This document shows positions 26,301 to 35,222 of a stretch of DNA of 64,000 nt, one piece after another. The notes below the pieces were generated by a model that worked only from the letters and a program-made list of their open reading frames with translations, had not been told where the DNA came from and searched no databases. Each line of letters starts with the position of its first letter. Position 1 is the first letter of the stretch. The DNA is from Micromonospora fulviviridis (GTDB lineage: Bacteria > Actinomycetota > Actinomycetes > Mycobacteriales > Micromonosporaceae), in contig NZ_BMRA01000001.1 of NCBI RefSeq assembly GCF_014648395.1, positions 62,001 to 126,000 on the forward strand. Direction: 5' to 3'. The translations under genes and the position numbers were made by a program.

Positions 26301-27499
26301 CGCTCCTCCATTCCCCACGGCGAGCCGTATCCGGTGAGCAGGTCGAGGAAGGGTACCGGGGGCAGCGCCTCCGGGCCGAGCACGCCGGTGCCGGACCAGG
26401 CCCCGGTGGCCAGCAGTTCCAGGGCGACGACCGGGTTGACGGCGGTCTGCCAGACCACCGCCTGGTGGCCGTATTCCGCCATCGACCACTCGTTGTCGAC
26501 CATGTGGTAGAGGTAGACCCGCCGCGGCCGGCCGTCCGGCCCGGTGCCGGTCACGTAGGTGCCCGCGCAGGTCTTGCCACGCATCCGGTCGCCGAGGGTG
26601 GCCGGGTCGGGCAGGCAGGCGGCCACGAGGTCCCGGGGCGAGACCTCGGCGCCCCGGACGCGGACCGGCGCGGTCGAGTCCAGGCCGAGCTTGTGCAGGG
26701 TCTTCAGCACCTCGATGAACTCGTCGCCGAGGCCGTACTTGAAGGTGACCCGCTTCGCCTTGACCCAGCGCGGGATGAGCAGCACCTCCTCGTGCTCCAC
26801 GTTGACGCACTCGACCGGGCCGATCCCCTCGGGGAACTCGAAGACCTCGGGCTCGGAGAACGGCGGCGTGGTGAACCAGCCCCGGTCGGCCTCCCACACC
26901 ACCGGCGGGTTCAGGCACTCCTCGATCGTCGTCCAGATGGAGAACGAGGGGGCGAAGTCGTAGCCGTCGACGGTGAGGTTCGCGCCGTCGCGTACCCCGA
27001 TCTCGTCGATCTCGGTGAAGAGCTCGTCGGCGGCGTAGCGGGCGAAGACGTCGGATAGGCCCGGTTCGATACCGATGCCGCAGAGCGCGAGCCGGCCGGC
27101 CTCCGCCCAGGCGGAGGCCACCGCGAACTGCTCGTCGCCGAGCTTCACCCCGGTCTCGGCGTGCGGCGCGTCCGGGTGCGGCCGGGACAGCGACATCGCC
27201 ATGTCGAGGTAGTCGGCCCCGGCGGCGAACGCGCCGTCGAAGATCGGCATGACGAAGCGCGGGTCGACCGCGTTCAGCACGTGGGTGATCCGGTGTTCCC
27301 GGCAGAGCGCGGCGACCGCCTCGGCGGAGGAGGCGTCGACGCGGGCGGCGACGAACCGGTCACCGTGGCCGGCCACCGCCCGTGACGCACGGTCGAGGTC
27401 GTAGTCGGCGACCACCATGGTCTCGAAGAAGGAACGGCGGGCGGCGATGGATACGGCGGCGGAGCCGACGCCACCGGCGCCGACGAGGAGGATACGCAT
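26297..27499 (-). CDS. Saccharopine dehydrogenase-family oxidoreductase
   Basis: A 400-residue protein with an N-terminal NAD(P) Rossmann fold (ILLVGAGGVGSAAV, residues 3-16) and the C-terminal domain of the saccharopine dehydrogenase/homospermidine synthase superfamily (VDPRFVMPIFDGAFAAGADYLDMA; YHMVDNEWSMAEYGHQAVVWQTAVNP). These enzymes form or split secondary amines by imine reduction or oxidation. Carboxy(nor)spermidine dehydrogenase is a relative of similar length, but no matching decarboxylase is present. Its place among polyamine transport and oxidase genes suggests action on a polyamine-derived imine. The ATG at 27499 overlaps the oxidase stop. Confidence 0.75.
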   Translation of the reverse strand: MRILLVGAGGVGSAAVSIAARRSFFETMVVADYDLDRASRAVAGHGDRFVAARVDASSAEAVAALCREHRITHVLNAVDPRFVMPIFDGAFAAGADYLDMAMSLSRPHPDAPHAETGVKLGDEQFAVASAWAEAGRLALCGIGIEPGLSDVFARYAADELFTEIDEIGVRDGANLTVDGYDFAPSFSIWTTIEECLNPPVVWEADRGWFTTPPFSEPEVFEFPEGIGPVECVNVEHEEVLLIPRWVKAKRVTFKYGLGDEFIEVLKTLHKLGLDSTAPVRVRGAEVSPRDLVAACLPDPATLGDRMRGKTCAGTYVTGTGPDGRPRRVYLYHMVDNEWSMAEYGHQAVVWQTAVNPVVALELLATGAWSGTGVLGPEALPPVPFLDLLTGYGSPWGMEER

Positions 27500-28920
27500 C
27501 AGGAGTCGAACCCCAGTCCAAGACGATCGAGAGTACGGAGCCAGAGGTTGCGCCGCCCCTCCCGCGCGTCGGCGCGGGCGAGCGACCAGCGGGTGAGGTT
27601 GATGCCGGTGGCCCGGATCGGCTCCGGCGGGAACGGCAGCGGCTTGCGGCGGACCAGGTCGAGCCGGGTCAACGGGGTCTCCTCCCCGCCGAGCAGGTCG
27701 AGCATCACCCGGGCCCCGAACCGGGTCGCCCCGACGCCGAGCCCGGTGAACCCGGCCGCGTACGCCAGGCGCCCCTCGTAGGCGGTGCCGAAGAACGCGC
27801 AGAACCGGGTGCAGGTGTCGATGACGCCACCCCAGCGGTGGCTGAAGCGCAGCCCGTCCAGCTGGGGGAAGGTCGTGAAGAAGTGCGACGCCAGCGCGGT
27901 GAAGGTGGCCTCGCGCTGCTCCAGCTCGGGCGCCATCCGGTTGCCGTAGTGGTAGACGGCGTCGTAGCCGCCGAACAGGATCCGGCCGTCGGCGGTGATC
28001 CGGTAGTAGTGGAACTGGTTGCCGGTGTCGGCCAGCCCCTGCCGGTTGCGCCAGCCGATGGCGTCGCGCTGGGCGGGCGTCAGCGGCTCGGTCATCAGCG
28101 CGTAGTCGTAGACCGGCACGAGCCAGGCGCGCAGCCGGCGCAGCAGCGGCGGGAACGCGTTGGTGGCGAGCACCACCTGGCGGGCCCGCACCGCCCCGGG
28201 GGCGGCGTCCGGGCCGCCGGCCGTGGCCGCGCGCAGCGCGCCGCCGTCGCGGGCCAGCCCGGTCACCCGGGTGTGCTCGTGGATCCGGACGCCCAGGTCG
28301 AGGGCGGCGCGGCGCAGCCCCCAGGCCAGCTTCGCCGGGTCGAGCAGGGCCACCCGGTCCCGGTCCCACATCCCGCCCAGGTACGTCGGCGAGGCCACCT
28401 CGGCGCGTACCTCGTCCCGGTCGAGCAGCTGGACGTCGTGGCCGTACCGGCGGGCCAGGTCGGCGTCGGCGGCGAGCCCGGCGAGCTGGTACGGCTCGAC
28501 CGCCACCGCCAGCTCCCCGGTGCGCTCGAAGTCGCAGTCGATGCCGTGCTTCGCCACCGTGGCGCCGATGGCGTCCAGGTTCTCCCGGCCGAGCCGTTCC
28601 AGCTCGTCGATCTCGCCGGGCCACCGCTCGGCGCCGTTGGCGAGGCCGTGGGTGAGCGACGCGGCGCAGAATCCGCCGTTGCGGCCGGACGCCGCCCAGC
28701 CGCACGTGCCCGCGTCGACCAGGAGCACGTCCCGGTCCGGGGCGGCCTCCTTGGCCAGCAGCGCGGTCCAGAGGCCGGAGTACCCGCCGCCGACCACCAG
28801 CAGGTCGGTGTCGTGGGCGCCGGCCAGCGGCGGCAGCGGGTCCGGCCGTTCCGGCCGGTCGAGCCAGTACGGGACGGGCGCGGCGTCGGCCAGCGCCCGG
28901 CCGGTATGCGGGAGTTTCAT
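27499..28920 (-). CDS. FAD-dependent amine oxidase, gamma-glutamylputrescine oxidase-like (DAO family)
   Basis: A 473-residue flavoenzyme with a dinucleotide fold DLLVVGGGYSGLWTALLA (about residues 39-56) and the ASGRNGGFC motif of PuuB-like oxidases. PuuB oxidises the terminal amine of gamma-glutamylputrescine. The C-terminal GFTGLGVGATRFGARVMLDL completes the FAD site. The ATG at 28920 overlaps the permease stop and its stop overlaps the next gene. A second oxidase of the same family is at 35914, in the divergent operon. The exact amine is unknown. Confidence 0.85.
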   Translation of the reverse strand: MKLPHTGRALADAAPVPYWLDRPERPDPLPPLAGAHDTDLLVVGGGYSGLWTALLAKEAAPDRDVLLVDAGTCGWAASGRNGGFCAASLTHGLANGAERWPGEIDELERLGRENLDAIGATVAKHGIDCDFERTGELAVAVEPYQLAGLAADADLARRYGHDVQLLDRDEVRAEVASPTYLGGMWDRDRVALLDPAKLAWGLRRAALDLGVRIHEHTRVTGLARDGGALRAATAGGPDAAPGAVRARQVVLATNAFPPLLRRLRAWLVPVYDYALMTEPLTPAQRDAIGWRNRQGLADTGNQFHYYRITADGRILFGGYDAVYHYGNRMAPELEQREATFTALASHFFTTFPQLDGLRFSHRWGGVIDTCTRFCAFFGTAYEGRLAYAAGFTGLGVGATRFGARVMLDLLGGEETPLTRLDLVRRKPLPFPPEPIRATGINLTRWSLARADAREGRRNLWLRTLDRLGLGFDS

Positions 28921-29753
28921 GACGCGCTCTTGGGGGCCCCGACGGCGGCGACGGGAGCCGCGAGAGCGGCCCGCCGTGCCCGGCGGCCCTGCAGCGAGCT
29001 GGCGCCGACCACCAGCAGCGCGATCGCGAACATCGCCGTGCCGATGACGTTCACCTGCGGCGGGATGCCCTTGCCTGCGGCGCCCCAGACATACATCGGG
29101 AACGTGACGGTGGTGCCCGAGTTGAAGTTCGTGATGATGAAGTCGTCGAAGCTGAGCGAGAAGGCCAGCAACGCGGCGGCCACGATGCCGGGCAGTACCA
29201 GGGGCAGGGTGACCCGCCGGAAGGTCTGCCACTCGCTGGCGTAGAGGTCCATGGCGGCCTCCTCCAGCCGCCGGTCCATGCCGGCGAGCCGGGCCTTCAC
29301 GGTGACCACCACGAACGACACGCAGAACATCACGTGCGCGATGACGATGGTCCAGAAGCCGAGCGGGATCTGAGCGGCGACGAAGAGGGCGAGCAGCGAG
29401 GTACCCATCACCAGCTCGGGCGTCGCCATCGGCAGGAAGATCAGCCCGTTGATCCCGGCCCGGCCCCGGAATCCGTGCCGGACCAGGGCGAACGCCATCA
29501 GCGTGCCGAGGACGGTGGAGATGACCGTGGCGATCAGGCCGATCTCGATGCTGCGGACGACCGCGTCGCGCATCTCCAGGGTCGGGAAGGGATGGGTCCA
29601 GTTGTCCAGCGTGAACTCGTGGAAGTCGTAGGACAGCCGGCTGGACGGCCGGTTGAAGGAGAGACCGGCCACCACGATGATCGGCAGCGAGAGGTAGGCG
29701 AGGACGAGCAGGGCCACACCCATCACCCACCGGTCGGCGAGCCACCGACGCAT
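28917..29753 (-). CDS. potC: Polyamine ABC transporter permease, PotC-like
   Basis: A 278-residue inner-membrane permease with six predicted helices and the EAA loop (LEEAAMDLYASEWQTFRRVTLP) that contacts the ATPase. LAFSLSFDDFIITNF is characteristic of PotC/PotI proteins. The ATG at 29753 overlaps the PotB stop and its stop overlaps the oxidase gene. It forms the channel with the PotB-like protein. Confidence 0.9.
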   Translation of the reverse strand: MRRWLADRWVMGVALLVLAYLSLPIIVVAGLSFNRPSSRLSYDFHEFTLDNWTHPFPTLEMRDAVVRSIEIGLIATVISTVLGTLMAFALVRHGFRGRAGINGLIFLPMATPELVMGTSLLALFVAAQIPLGFWTIVIAHVMFCVSFVVVTVKARLAGMDRRLEEAAMDLYASEWQTFRRVTLPLVLPGIVAAALLAFSLSFDDFIITNFNSGTTVTFPMYVWGAAGKGIPPQVNVIGTAMFAIALLVVGASSLQGRRARRAALAAPVAAVGAPKSAS

Positions 29754-30664
29754 CAGAGCACCTCCTCCGTGCCGGCCTTGCGCAGGTAGACGAAGACGAT
29801 CGCGAGGATCGCCGCCATCAGCAGGAACGACAACGCCGCGCCCTGCGGGTAGTCCAGCCGGACCAGGAACGCCGAGTCGATGACGTTGCCGATCATGTAT
29901 TCGTTCGGCGTGCCGAGCAGCTCGGCGTTGATGTAGTCGCCGGTGGCCGGAATGAAGAAGAGCAGCGTGCCCGCGATCACGCCGGGCATGGACAGCGGCA
30001 GGGTGACCTTCTGGAAGGCCCGCAGCGGACTCGCGTACAGGTCGCTCGCCGCCTCCAACAGGCGCGGGTCCAGCCGCTCCAGGCTCGCGTACAGCGGCAA
30101 CACCAGGAAGGGCAGGAAGTTGTACGTCAGGCCGAGCACCACGGCGAACGGGGTGGCCAGGAGCCGCCCGTCCGCCCCGAGCAGGTGCACGTCGCGCAGC
30201 AGGCCGACCACCCAGCCGTTGTCCGACAGGATCGTCTTCCAGGCCAGGGTGCGGACCAGGAAGCTGGTGAACATCGGCGCGACCACGGCCACCAGCAGCA
30301 GGTTCTTCCACCGGCCGGCCTTCTGCGCGATCCCGTAGGCCAGCGGGTATCCCATCAGCAGGGCCAGCACCAGCGCGATCGCCGAGTAGCCGAACGAGCG
30401 GGCGAGCTGCGGCCAGTACTGCTGCAAGGCGTCCGGGTAGTTGCCGAAGGCCCAGGTCATCGCGTACCCGGTGGAGATCGATCCGCTCGGGTCGTAGAGG
30501 CTGGCCGCGGCGAGCTGGAGCAGCGGCAGGACGAAGAAGACCAGCAGCCAGGCGGCGCCGGGCAGCAGCAGGAGGTACGGCAGCAGCCTGCTCCGCCCCC
30601 GCCGGGCCCCCGGCGGCGCTGCCGGCTGCCCCGACGAGGTCGGTACGTGGGCCAGGGCGCTCAT
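29753..30664 (-). CDS. potB: Polyamine ABC transporter permease, PotB-like
   Basis: A 303-residue permease with a Pro/Arg-rich cytoplasmic N-terminus (1-25), six helices and the EAA loop LLEAASDLYASPLRAFQKVTLPLS. FFIPATGDYINAELLGTPN is typical of PotB/PotH. Four-base overlaps link it to potA and potC. It pairs with the PotC-like protein in the membrane. Confidence 0.9.
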   Translation of the reverse strand: MSALAHVPTSSGQPAAPPGARRGRSRLLPYLLLLPGAAWLLVFFVLPLLQLAAASLYDPSGSISTGYAMTWAFGNYPDALQQYWPQLARSFGYSAIALVLALLMGYPLAYGIAQKAGRWKNLLLVAVVAPMFTSFLVRTLAWKTILSDNGWVVGLLRDVHLLGADGRLLATPFAVVLGLTYNFLPFLVLPLYASLERLDPRLLEAASDLYASPLRAFQKVTLPLSMPGVIAGTLLFFIPATGDYINAELLGTPNEYMIGNVIDSAFLVRLDYPQGAALSFLLMAAILAIVFVYLRKAGTEEVL

Positions 30665-31815
30665 GACAGCGCACCCACCGGCGGCTCGTCGAGCAGCGGG
30701 CTGGTCTGGTCGTCCTCGCCGGCGGCCCGGGGCAGCAGGAAGGCGTGCCGCGGGTCCCAGTGCGCGGTCACCGGGGTGCCGACCGGCAGCCGCCCGCCGA
30801 CCCCGCTGTTCGCCGCGAACGCGGACAGCTCGCTGCCCCACGGCGTGCGCACCAGGTACTGCGTGCTCACCCCGACGTACGAGGCGTCGCTGACCACCCC
30901 ACCGAGGTGCTGGTGGCCGGCGGGCACCTGGTCGGGGCCGGCGACCAGGTGCAGCTTCTCGGGGCGTACCCCCAGGAAGACCGACCCGTGGTCGGCCCGG
31001 GCCCGGCCGGCGGGCACCGAGAAGCGCGCGCCGTGCGCGGTGACCAGCACGTCGTCGCCGCTGTGGCCGGCGGCCTCGCCGGCCAGCAGGTTGGACTGGC
31101 CGAGGAAGTTCGCCACGAACGCCGTGGCCGGGTACTCGTAGAGGTCGGCGGGGGCGCCGAGCTGCTCGATCCGGCCGGCGTTCATCACCGCGACCGTGTC
31201 GGCCATGGTCATGGCCTCCTCCTGGTCGTGGGTGACGTGCACGAAGGTGATGCCGACCTCGGTCTGGATCCGCTTCAGCTCGATCTGCATCTGCCGGCGC
31301 AGCTTGAGGTCGAGCGCGCCGAGCGGCTCGTCCAACAGCAGCACCTGCGGGTGGTTGATGAGTGCCCGGGCCAGCGCGACGCGCTGCTGCTGGCCGCCGG
31401 AGAGCTGGGCCGGCTTGCGCCGGCCGTACCCTTCGAGCTGCACCAGCGAGAGCATCCGCTCGACCTGGTCGGTCACCTTGCGGATGCCCCGCCGGCGCAG
31501 CCCGAAGGCCACGTTCTCGTGGATGTCGAGGTGCGGGAAGAGCGCGTAACTCTGGAACACGGTGTTCACCGGCCGCTTGTACGGCCGCAGCCCGGCGATG
31601 TCCCGGTCGCCGAGCAGCACCTGCCCGCTGGTCGGTTCCTCCAGCCCGGCGATCATCCGCAGGGTGGTGGTCTTGCCGCAACCGGACGCCCCGAGCAGGG
31701 CGAAGAACGAGCCCTGCGGGATGGTGAGGCTGAGGTCGTCCACCGCGGTGAAGACGCCGAACCGCTTGGTCAGGTTGGCCAGGCGCAGATCGCCGGCCGG
31801 TGTCTCGTGTCCCAT
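30661..31815 (-). CDS. potA: Polyamine ABC transporter ATPase, PotA-like
   Basis: A 384-residue ATPase: Walker A GASGCGKTT, signature LSGGQQQRVALARAL, Walker B VLLLDEP, switch HVTHDQEEAM, then a C-terminal TOBE-type regulatory domain (about 285-370). This is the MalK/PotA layout. The ATG at 31815 lies five bases after the potD stop, and the end overlaps potB. It energises uptake by the PotBC pair. Confidence 0.92.
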   Translation of the reverse strand: MGHETPAGDLRLANLTKRFGVFTAVDDLSLTIPQGSFFALLGASGCGKTTTLRMIAGLEEPTSGQVLLGDRDIAGLRPYKRPVNTVFQSYALFPHLDIHENVAFGLRRRGIRKVTDQVERMLSLVQLEGYGRRKPAQLSGGQQQRVALARALINHPQVLLLDEPLGALDLKLRRQMQIELKRIQTEVGITFVHVTHDQEEAMTMADTVAVMNAGRIEQLGAPADLYEYPATAFVANFLGQSNLLAGEAAGHSGDDVLVTAHGARFSVPAGRARADHGSVFLGVRPEKLHLVAGPDQVPAGHQHLGGVVSDASYVGVSTQYLVRTPWGSELSAFAANSGVGGRLPVGTPVTAHWDPRHAFLLPRAAGEDDQTSPLLDEPPVGALS

Positions 31816-31820
31816 GTGCC

Positions 31821-33005
31821 TCACGCCCCGATGACCTGCTGGAACTTGGTCTCGTACTCCTTCTCCCGCTTCTCGTCCAAGGCCATGAAGACCTTGGACT
31901 TCGAGAGCATCGCCTCGTCCGGGAAGATGAGCGGGTTGGCGGCCAGGTCCGGGTCGATCTTCTCCATCTCGGCCTGGGCGCCCTTGACCGGGCAGATGTA
32001 GTTGACGTACGCGGCGAGCTTCGCGGCGACCGCCGGGTCGTAGTAGTAGTTGATCAGCTCTTCGGCGTTCGCCTTGTGGCCGGCCTTGTTCGGCACGAGC
32101 ATGTTGTCCGACCAGAGCATCACGCCCGACTCCGGCACCACGAACTTGATCTTCTCGTCCTCGAACCCGAGCTGGATCACGTCGCCGGACCAGCCGATGC
32201 AGGCGGCGATGTCGCCCTTGGCGAGGTCGGGGGCGTAGTCGTTGCCGGTGAACTTGCGGATCTGCTTGGAGTCCACGGCCTTCTTGAGCTTGTTCAGCGC
32301 GTCGTCGAACTGCGCCGTGGTGAAGTTCGACGGGTCGTGCCCGTTGGACTGGAGCAGCAGGCCCATGGTGTCCCGCATCTCGGACAGCGCGGTCACCTTG
32401 CCCTTCAGGTCGGGGCGGGTGAGCAGCTCGTCGACGGTGCGGATCTCCTTGGCCACCTTGGCGTTGTACGCGAGCCCGGCCAGGCCGGACTGCCACGGGA
32501 TGGCGAGCTGGTTGTCGCTGTCGAAGGAGCGGTTGCGCAGCGAGGGCAGCAGGTTCGCCTCGACGTTGGGCAGCTTCGCCTTGTCCAGCTTCTGGATCCA
32601 GCCGAGCCGGATCATCCGGGCCGCCATCCAGTCGGTGAGGACCATGATGTCGCGCCCGGTGGTCTGACAGCCGGCGAGCTGGTTCTGCACCTTGCCGAAG
32701 AACTCGTTGTTGTCGTTGACGTCCTCGGTGTACGTCACCTGGATCCCGGACTTCGCGATGAACGCGTCCAGCGTGGGGCGCTTGGACTCGTCCTTCTCGT
32801 CCACGTCCATGTACTGCGGCCAGTTCGAGAAGGCCAGCTTCTTCTCCGTGGCGGAGAGGTCGTCGCTCTTGCAACCAGCCTCGGTCTGCTGTGCGCCCTT
32901 GGTGCCACAGCCGGCCAGCGTGCCCGCCGTGGCGAGCAGTGCGGCCGAGCCGAGGGTCCCGGTGAGCAGACCACGCCGGGTGAGGTGCCGGAGGGGACTA
33001 CGCAT
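31821..33005 (-). CDS. potD: Polyamine-binding lipoprotein, PotD-like
   Basis: A 394-residue binding protein with a twin-arginine-type lipoprotein signal (LTRRGLLTGTLG, lipobox TLAGC with Cys near residue 33) and the extracellular-binding fold of PotD/PotF: LAFSNWPQYMD, TDWMAARMIRLGW, IGWSGDVIQLG, and VMLWSDNMLVPNKAGHKANAEELI. The acidic and aromatic residues in these stretches form the polyamine pocket in the family. The ATG at 33005 has AGGAG seven bases upstream. It is the first gene of the seven-gene operon and faces the lrp-type gene across 209 bases. Confidence 0.92.
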   Translation of the reverse strand: MRSPLRHLTRRGLLTGTLGSAALLATAGTLAGCGTKGAQQTEAGCKSDDLSATEKKLAFSNWPQYMDVDEKDESKRPTLDAFIAKSGIQVTYTEDVNDNNEFFGKVQNQLAGCQTTGRDIMVLTDWMAARMIRLGWIQKLDKAKLPNVEANLLPSLRNRSFDSDNQLAIPWQSGLAGLAYNAKVAKEIRTVDELLTRPDLKGKVTALSEMRDTMGLLLQSNGHDPSNFTTAQFDDALNKLKKAVDSKQIRKFTGNDYAPDLAKGDIAACIGWSGDVIQLGFEDEKIKFVVPESGVMLWSDNMLVPNKAGHKANAEELINYYYDPAVAAKLAAYVNYICPVKGAQAEMEKIDPDLAANPLIFPDEAMLSKSKVFMALDEKREKEYETKFQQVIGA

Positions 33006-33118
33006 GTGACGACTCCTAGGGGGGTCATCGTCGGCGGCGGGACGGGGGTGGCGCGCCGGCGGGGAGGGTCAATGGCGATGGACGACTGATCCTGACATGA
33101 GGTGACCTCCCTTACAAG

Positions 33119-33136
33119 GGATTCCGTTGCCGGAAT
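33119..33136. promoter_or_regulatory. Palindromic candidate operator in the potD-lrp gap
   Basis: GGATTCCGTTGCCGGAAT contains the inverted repeat ATTCCG-TTGC-CGGAAT (33121-33136). It lies about 115 bases before potD and 80 bases before the divergent lrp-type gene. Related sequences occur at 8783, 33731 and 33762. Confidence 0.6.
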
Positions 33137-33214
33137 AGCCAAGCACCACGAAATACGCCAGACTGCGCCGGGGCACTACGCTCAGCACGAGGATTCGGAC
33201 ATGGGGAGCTGACG

Positions 33215-33727
33215 ATGGCCAACCGGCAACTGGAGAACGGCAACGGCAGCCGTCGCGTGACCGTGCGTGAAGGTGCGAGTCACGCTCTGCTCGACGACGT
33301 GGCGAAGCAGATCATCGAGCAGCTCCAGGAGGACGGGCGGCGCCCGTACGCGTCCATCGGCAAGGCGGTCGGCCTCTCCGAGGCGGCGGTGCGCCAGCGG
33401 GTGCAGCGCCTGCTCGACGCCGGGGTCATGCAGATCGTGGCGGTGACCGATCCGCTCCAGCTCGGCTTCCCCCGCCAGGCCATGATCGGCCTGCGCACCG
33501 ACGGCGACCTGGAGAGTGTGGCCGACCGGCTCGCCGAGTTCGAGGAGATCGACTACGTGGTGATCACCGCCGGGTCGTTCGACCTGCTGGCCGAGGTGGT
33601 CTGCCGCAACGACGAGCACCTGCTGGAGATCCTCCAGAAGCTGCGCGGGGTGTCCGGCGTGGTCTCCACCGAGGCGTTCGTCTACCTCAAGCTGCGCAAG
33701 CAGACCTACAGCTGGGGCACCGCCTGA
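33215..33727 (+). CDS. Lrp/AsnC-family transcriptional regulator
   Basis: A 170-residue regulator. An unusual 25-residue N-terminal extension precedes the helix-turn-helix (about 28-75: DDVAKQIIEQLQEDGRRPYASIGKAVGLSEAAVRQRVQRLLDAG). The ligand-binding RAM domain is at about 90-165 (YVVITAGSFDLLAEVVC). The ATG at 33215 follows GGGGAGC. It lies between the divergent polyamine operons and probably responds to an amino acid or amine. A motif shared with several promoters here may be its binding site. Confidence 0.88.
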   Translation: MANRQLENGNGSRRVTVREGASHALLDDVAKQIIEQLQEDGRRPYASIGKAVGLSEAAVRQRVQRLLDAGVMQIVAVTDPLQLGFPRQAMIGLRTDGDLESVADRLAEFEEIDYVVITAGSFDLLAEVVCRNDEHLLEILQKLRGVSGVVSTEAFVYLKLRKQTYSWGTA

Positions 33728-33730
33728 TGC

Positions 33731-33743
33731 GGATTCCGTTGCG
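33731..33743 (+). promoter_or_regulatory. Candidate Lrp-type site after the lrp gene
   Basis: GGATTCCGTTGCG begins three bases after the lrp-type stop codon, about 140 bases before the aminotransferase start. It matches the potD-lrp site at 12 of 13 positions. Confidence 0.5.
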
Positions 33744-33761
33744 GTGACATACCCCGCTCGC

Positions 33762-33774
33762 TGAATCCGTTGCC
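33762..33774 (+). promoter_or_regulatory. Second candidate Lrp-type site before the aminotransferase
   Basis: TGAATCCGTTGCC starts 31 bases after the copy at 33731, close to three helical turns, which suits cooperative binding. Ten of 13 bases match GGATTCCGTTGCC. Confidence 0.45.
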
Positions 33775-33875
33775 ATCCGCCCCACACACTTGCGTTATCA
33801 GCATCGGCTGTGGGATAACCGTGGGCAGAGCGGCCGGTGTCACCCCTGACCGGCCCGAGACCCGATGGGGCTGAC

Positions 33876-35222
33876 ATGGCCAACGCCACCGACCACCTCT
33901 GGATGCACTTCACCCGGATGGCCAGCTACTCCGCCGGCGAGGTACCGACCATCGTGCGCGGCGAGGGCGCGTACGTCTGGGACTCGCAGGGCCGCCGCTA
34001 CCTGGACGGGCTCGCCGGGCTCTTCGTCGTCAACGCCGGCCACGGCCGCACCGAACTCGCCGAGGCCGCCGCCAAGCAGGCTGGCGAACTGGCCTACTTC
34101 CCACTGTGGTCCTACGCCCACCCCAAGGCCGTCGAGCTGGCCGAGAAGGTCGCCTCGCTTGCTCCCGGCGACCTGAACCGGGTCTTCTTCACCACCGGCG
34201 GCTCCGAGGCCGTCGAGGCGGCGTGGAAGCTGGCCCGGGCCTACTTCAAGCGCACCGGCCAGCCGAACAAGTACAAGGTGGTCAGCCGGTACATCGCGTA
34301 CCACGGCACCTCGATGGGGGCGCTGTCGATCACCGGCCTGCCCGGCATCAAGAGCGACTTCGAGCCGCTGGTGCCCGGCGGCATCAAGGTGCCGAACACC
34401 AACTTCTACCGGGCCCCCGAGCACGGCGACGACCCCGAGGCGTTCGGCCGGTGGGCCGCCGAGGAGATCGGCCGGGCCATCGAGCGGGAGGGGCCGGACA
34501 CCGTCGCCGCGGTCTTCCTGGAGCCGGTGCAGAACTCCGGCGGCTGCTTCCCGCCGCCGCCCGGCTACTTCGAGCGGGTCCGGGAGATCTGCGACGCGTA
34601 CGACGTGCTGCTCGTCAGCGACGAGGTGATCTGCTCGTGGGGCCGGCTCGGCGAGTACTTCGGCGCCGTCCGGTACGGCTACCAGCCGGACATCATCACC
34701 ACCGCCAAGGGCATCACCTCCGGCTACGCCCCGCTCGGCGCGATGATCGCCAGCGAGCGGCTCATGGAGCCGTTCCTCACCGAGACCGGCATGTTCGCCC
34801 ACGGGGTGACCTTCGGCGGGCACCCGGTCTCCTGCGCGGTCGCGCTGGCCAACCTGGAGGTCTTCGCCCGCGAGGACCTCATCGGGCACGTCCGCGCCAA
34901 CGAGGGCGCCTTCCGGTCCACCCTGGAGAAGCTCAACGACCTGCCGATCGTCGGCGACGTCCGGGGCGACGGCTACTTCTACGGCATCGAACTGGTCAAG
35001 GACAAGGCGACCCGGGAGACCTTCGACGAGGCCGAGTCGGAGCGGCTGCTGCGCGGCTTCCTCTCCACCGCGCTCTTCCAGGCCGGGCTCTACTGCCGCG
35101 CCGACGACCGGGGCGACCCCGTCGTGCAGCTCGCCCCGCCGCTGATCGCCGAGCAGCAGCAGTTCGACGAGATCGAGCAGATCCTGCGCGCCGTGCTGAC
35201 CGAGGCATGGTCGCGCCTCTGA
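33876..35222 (+). CDS. Class III aminotransferase, putrescine/polyamine--pyruvate type
   Basis: About 448 residues from the ATG at 33876. Motifs GLAGLFVVNAGHGRTEL, FFTTGGSEAVEAAWKLAR, VSDEVICSWGRLGEYFG and the PLP lysine in TTAKGITSGYAPLGAM match the omega-amine:pyruvate group that includes SpuC. Such enzymes remove the terminal amino group of putrescine or cadaverine. It overlaps the next gene by 16 bases and heads a three-gene plus-strand operon. Beta-alanine--pyruvate activity is an alternative. Confidence 0.82.
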   Translation: MANATDHLWMHFTRMASYSAGEVPTIVRGEGAYVWDSQGRRYLDGLAGLFVVNAGHGRTELAEAAAKQAGELAYFPLWSYAHPKAVELAEKVASLAPGDLNRVFFTTGGSEAVEAAWKLARAYFKRTGQPNKYKVVSRYIAYHGTSMGALSITGLPGIKSDFEPLVPGGIKVPNTNFYRAPEHGDDPEAFGRWAAEEIGRAIEREGPDTVAAVFLEPVQNSGGCFPPPPGYFERVREICDAYDVLLVSDEVICSWGRLGEYFGAVRYGYQPDIITTAKGITSGYAPLGAMIASERLMEPFLTETGMFAHGVTFGGHPVSCAVALANLEVFAREDLIGHVRANEGAFRSTLEKLNDLPIVGDVRGDGYFYGIELVKDKATRETFDEAESERLLRGFLSTALFQAGLYCRADDRGDPVVQLAPPLIAEQQQFDEIEQILRAVLTEAWSRL

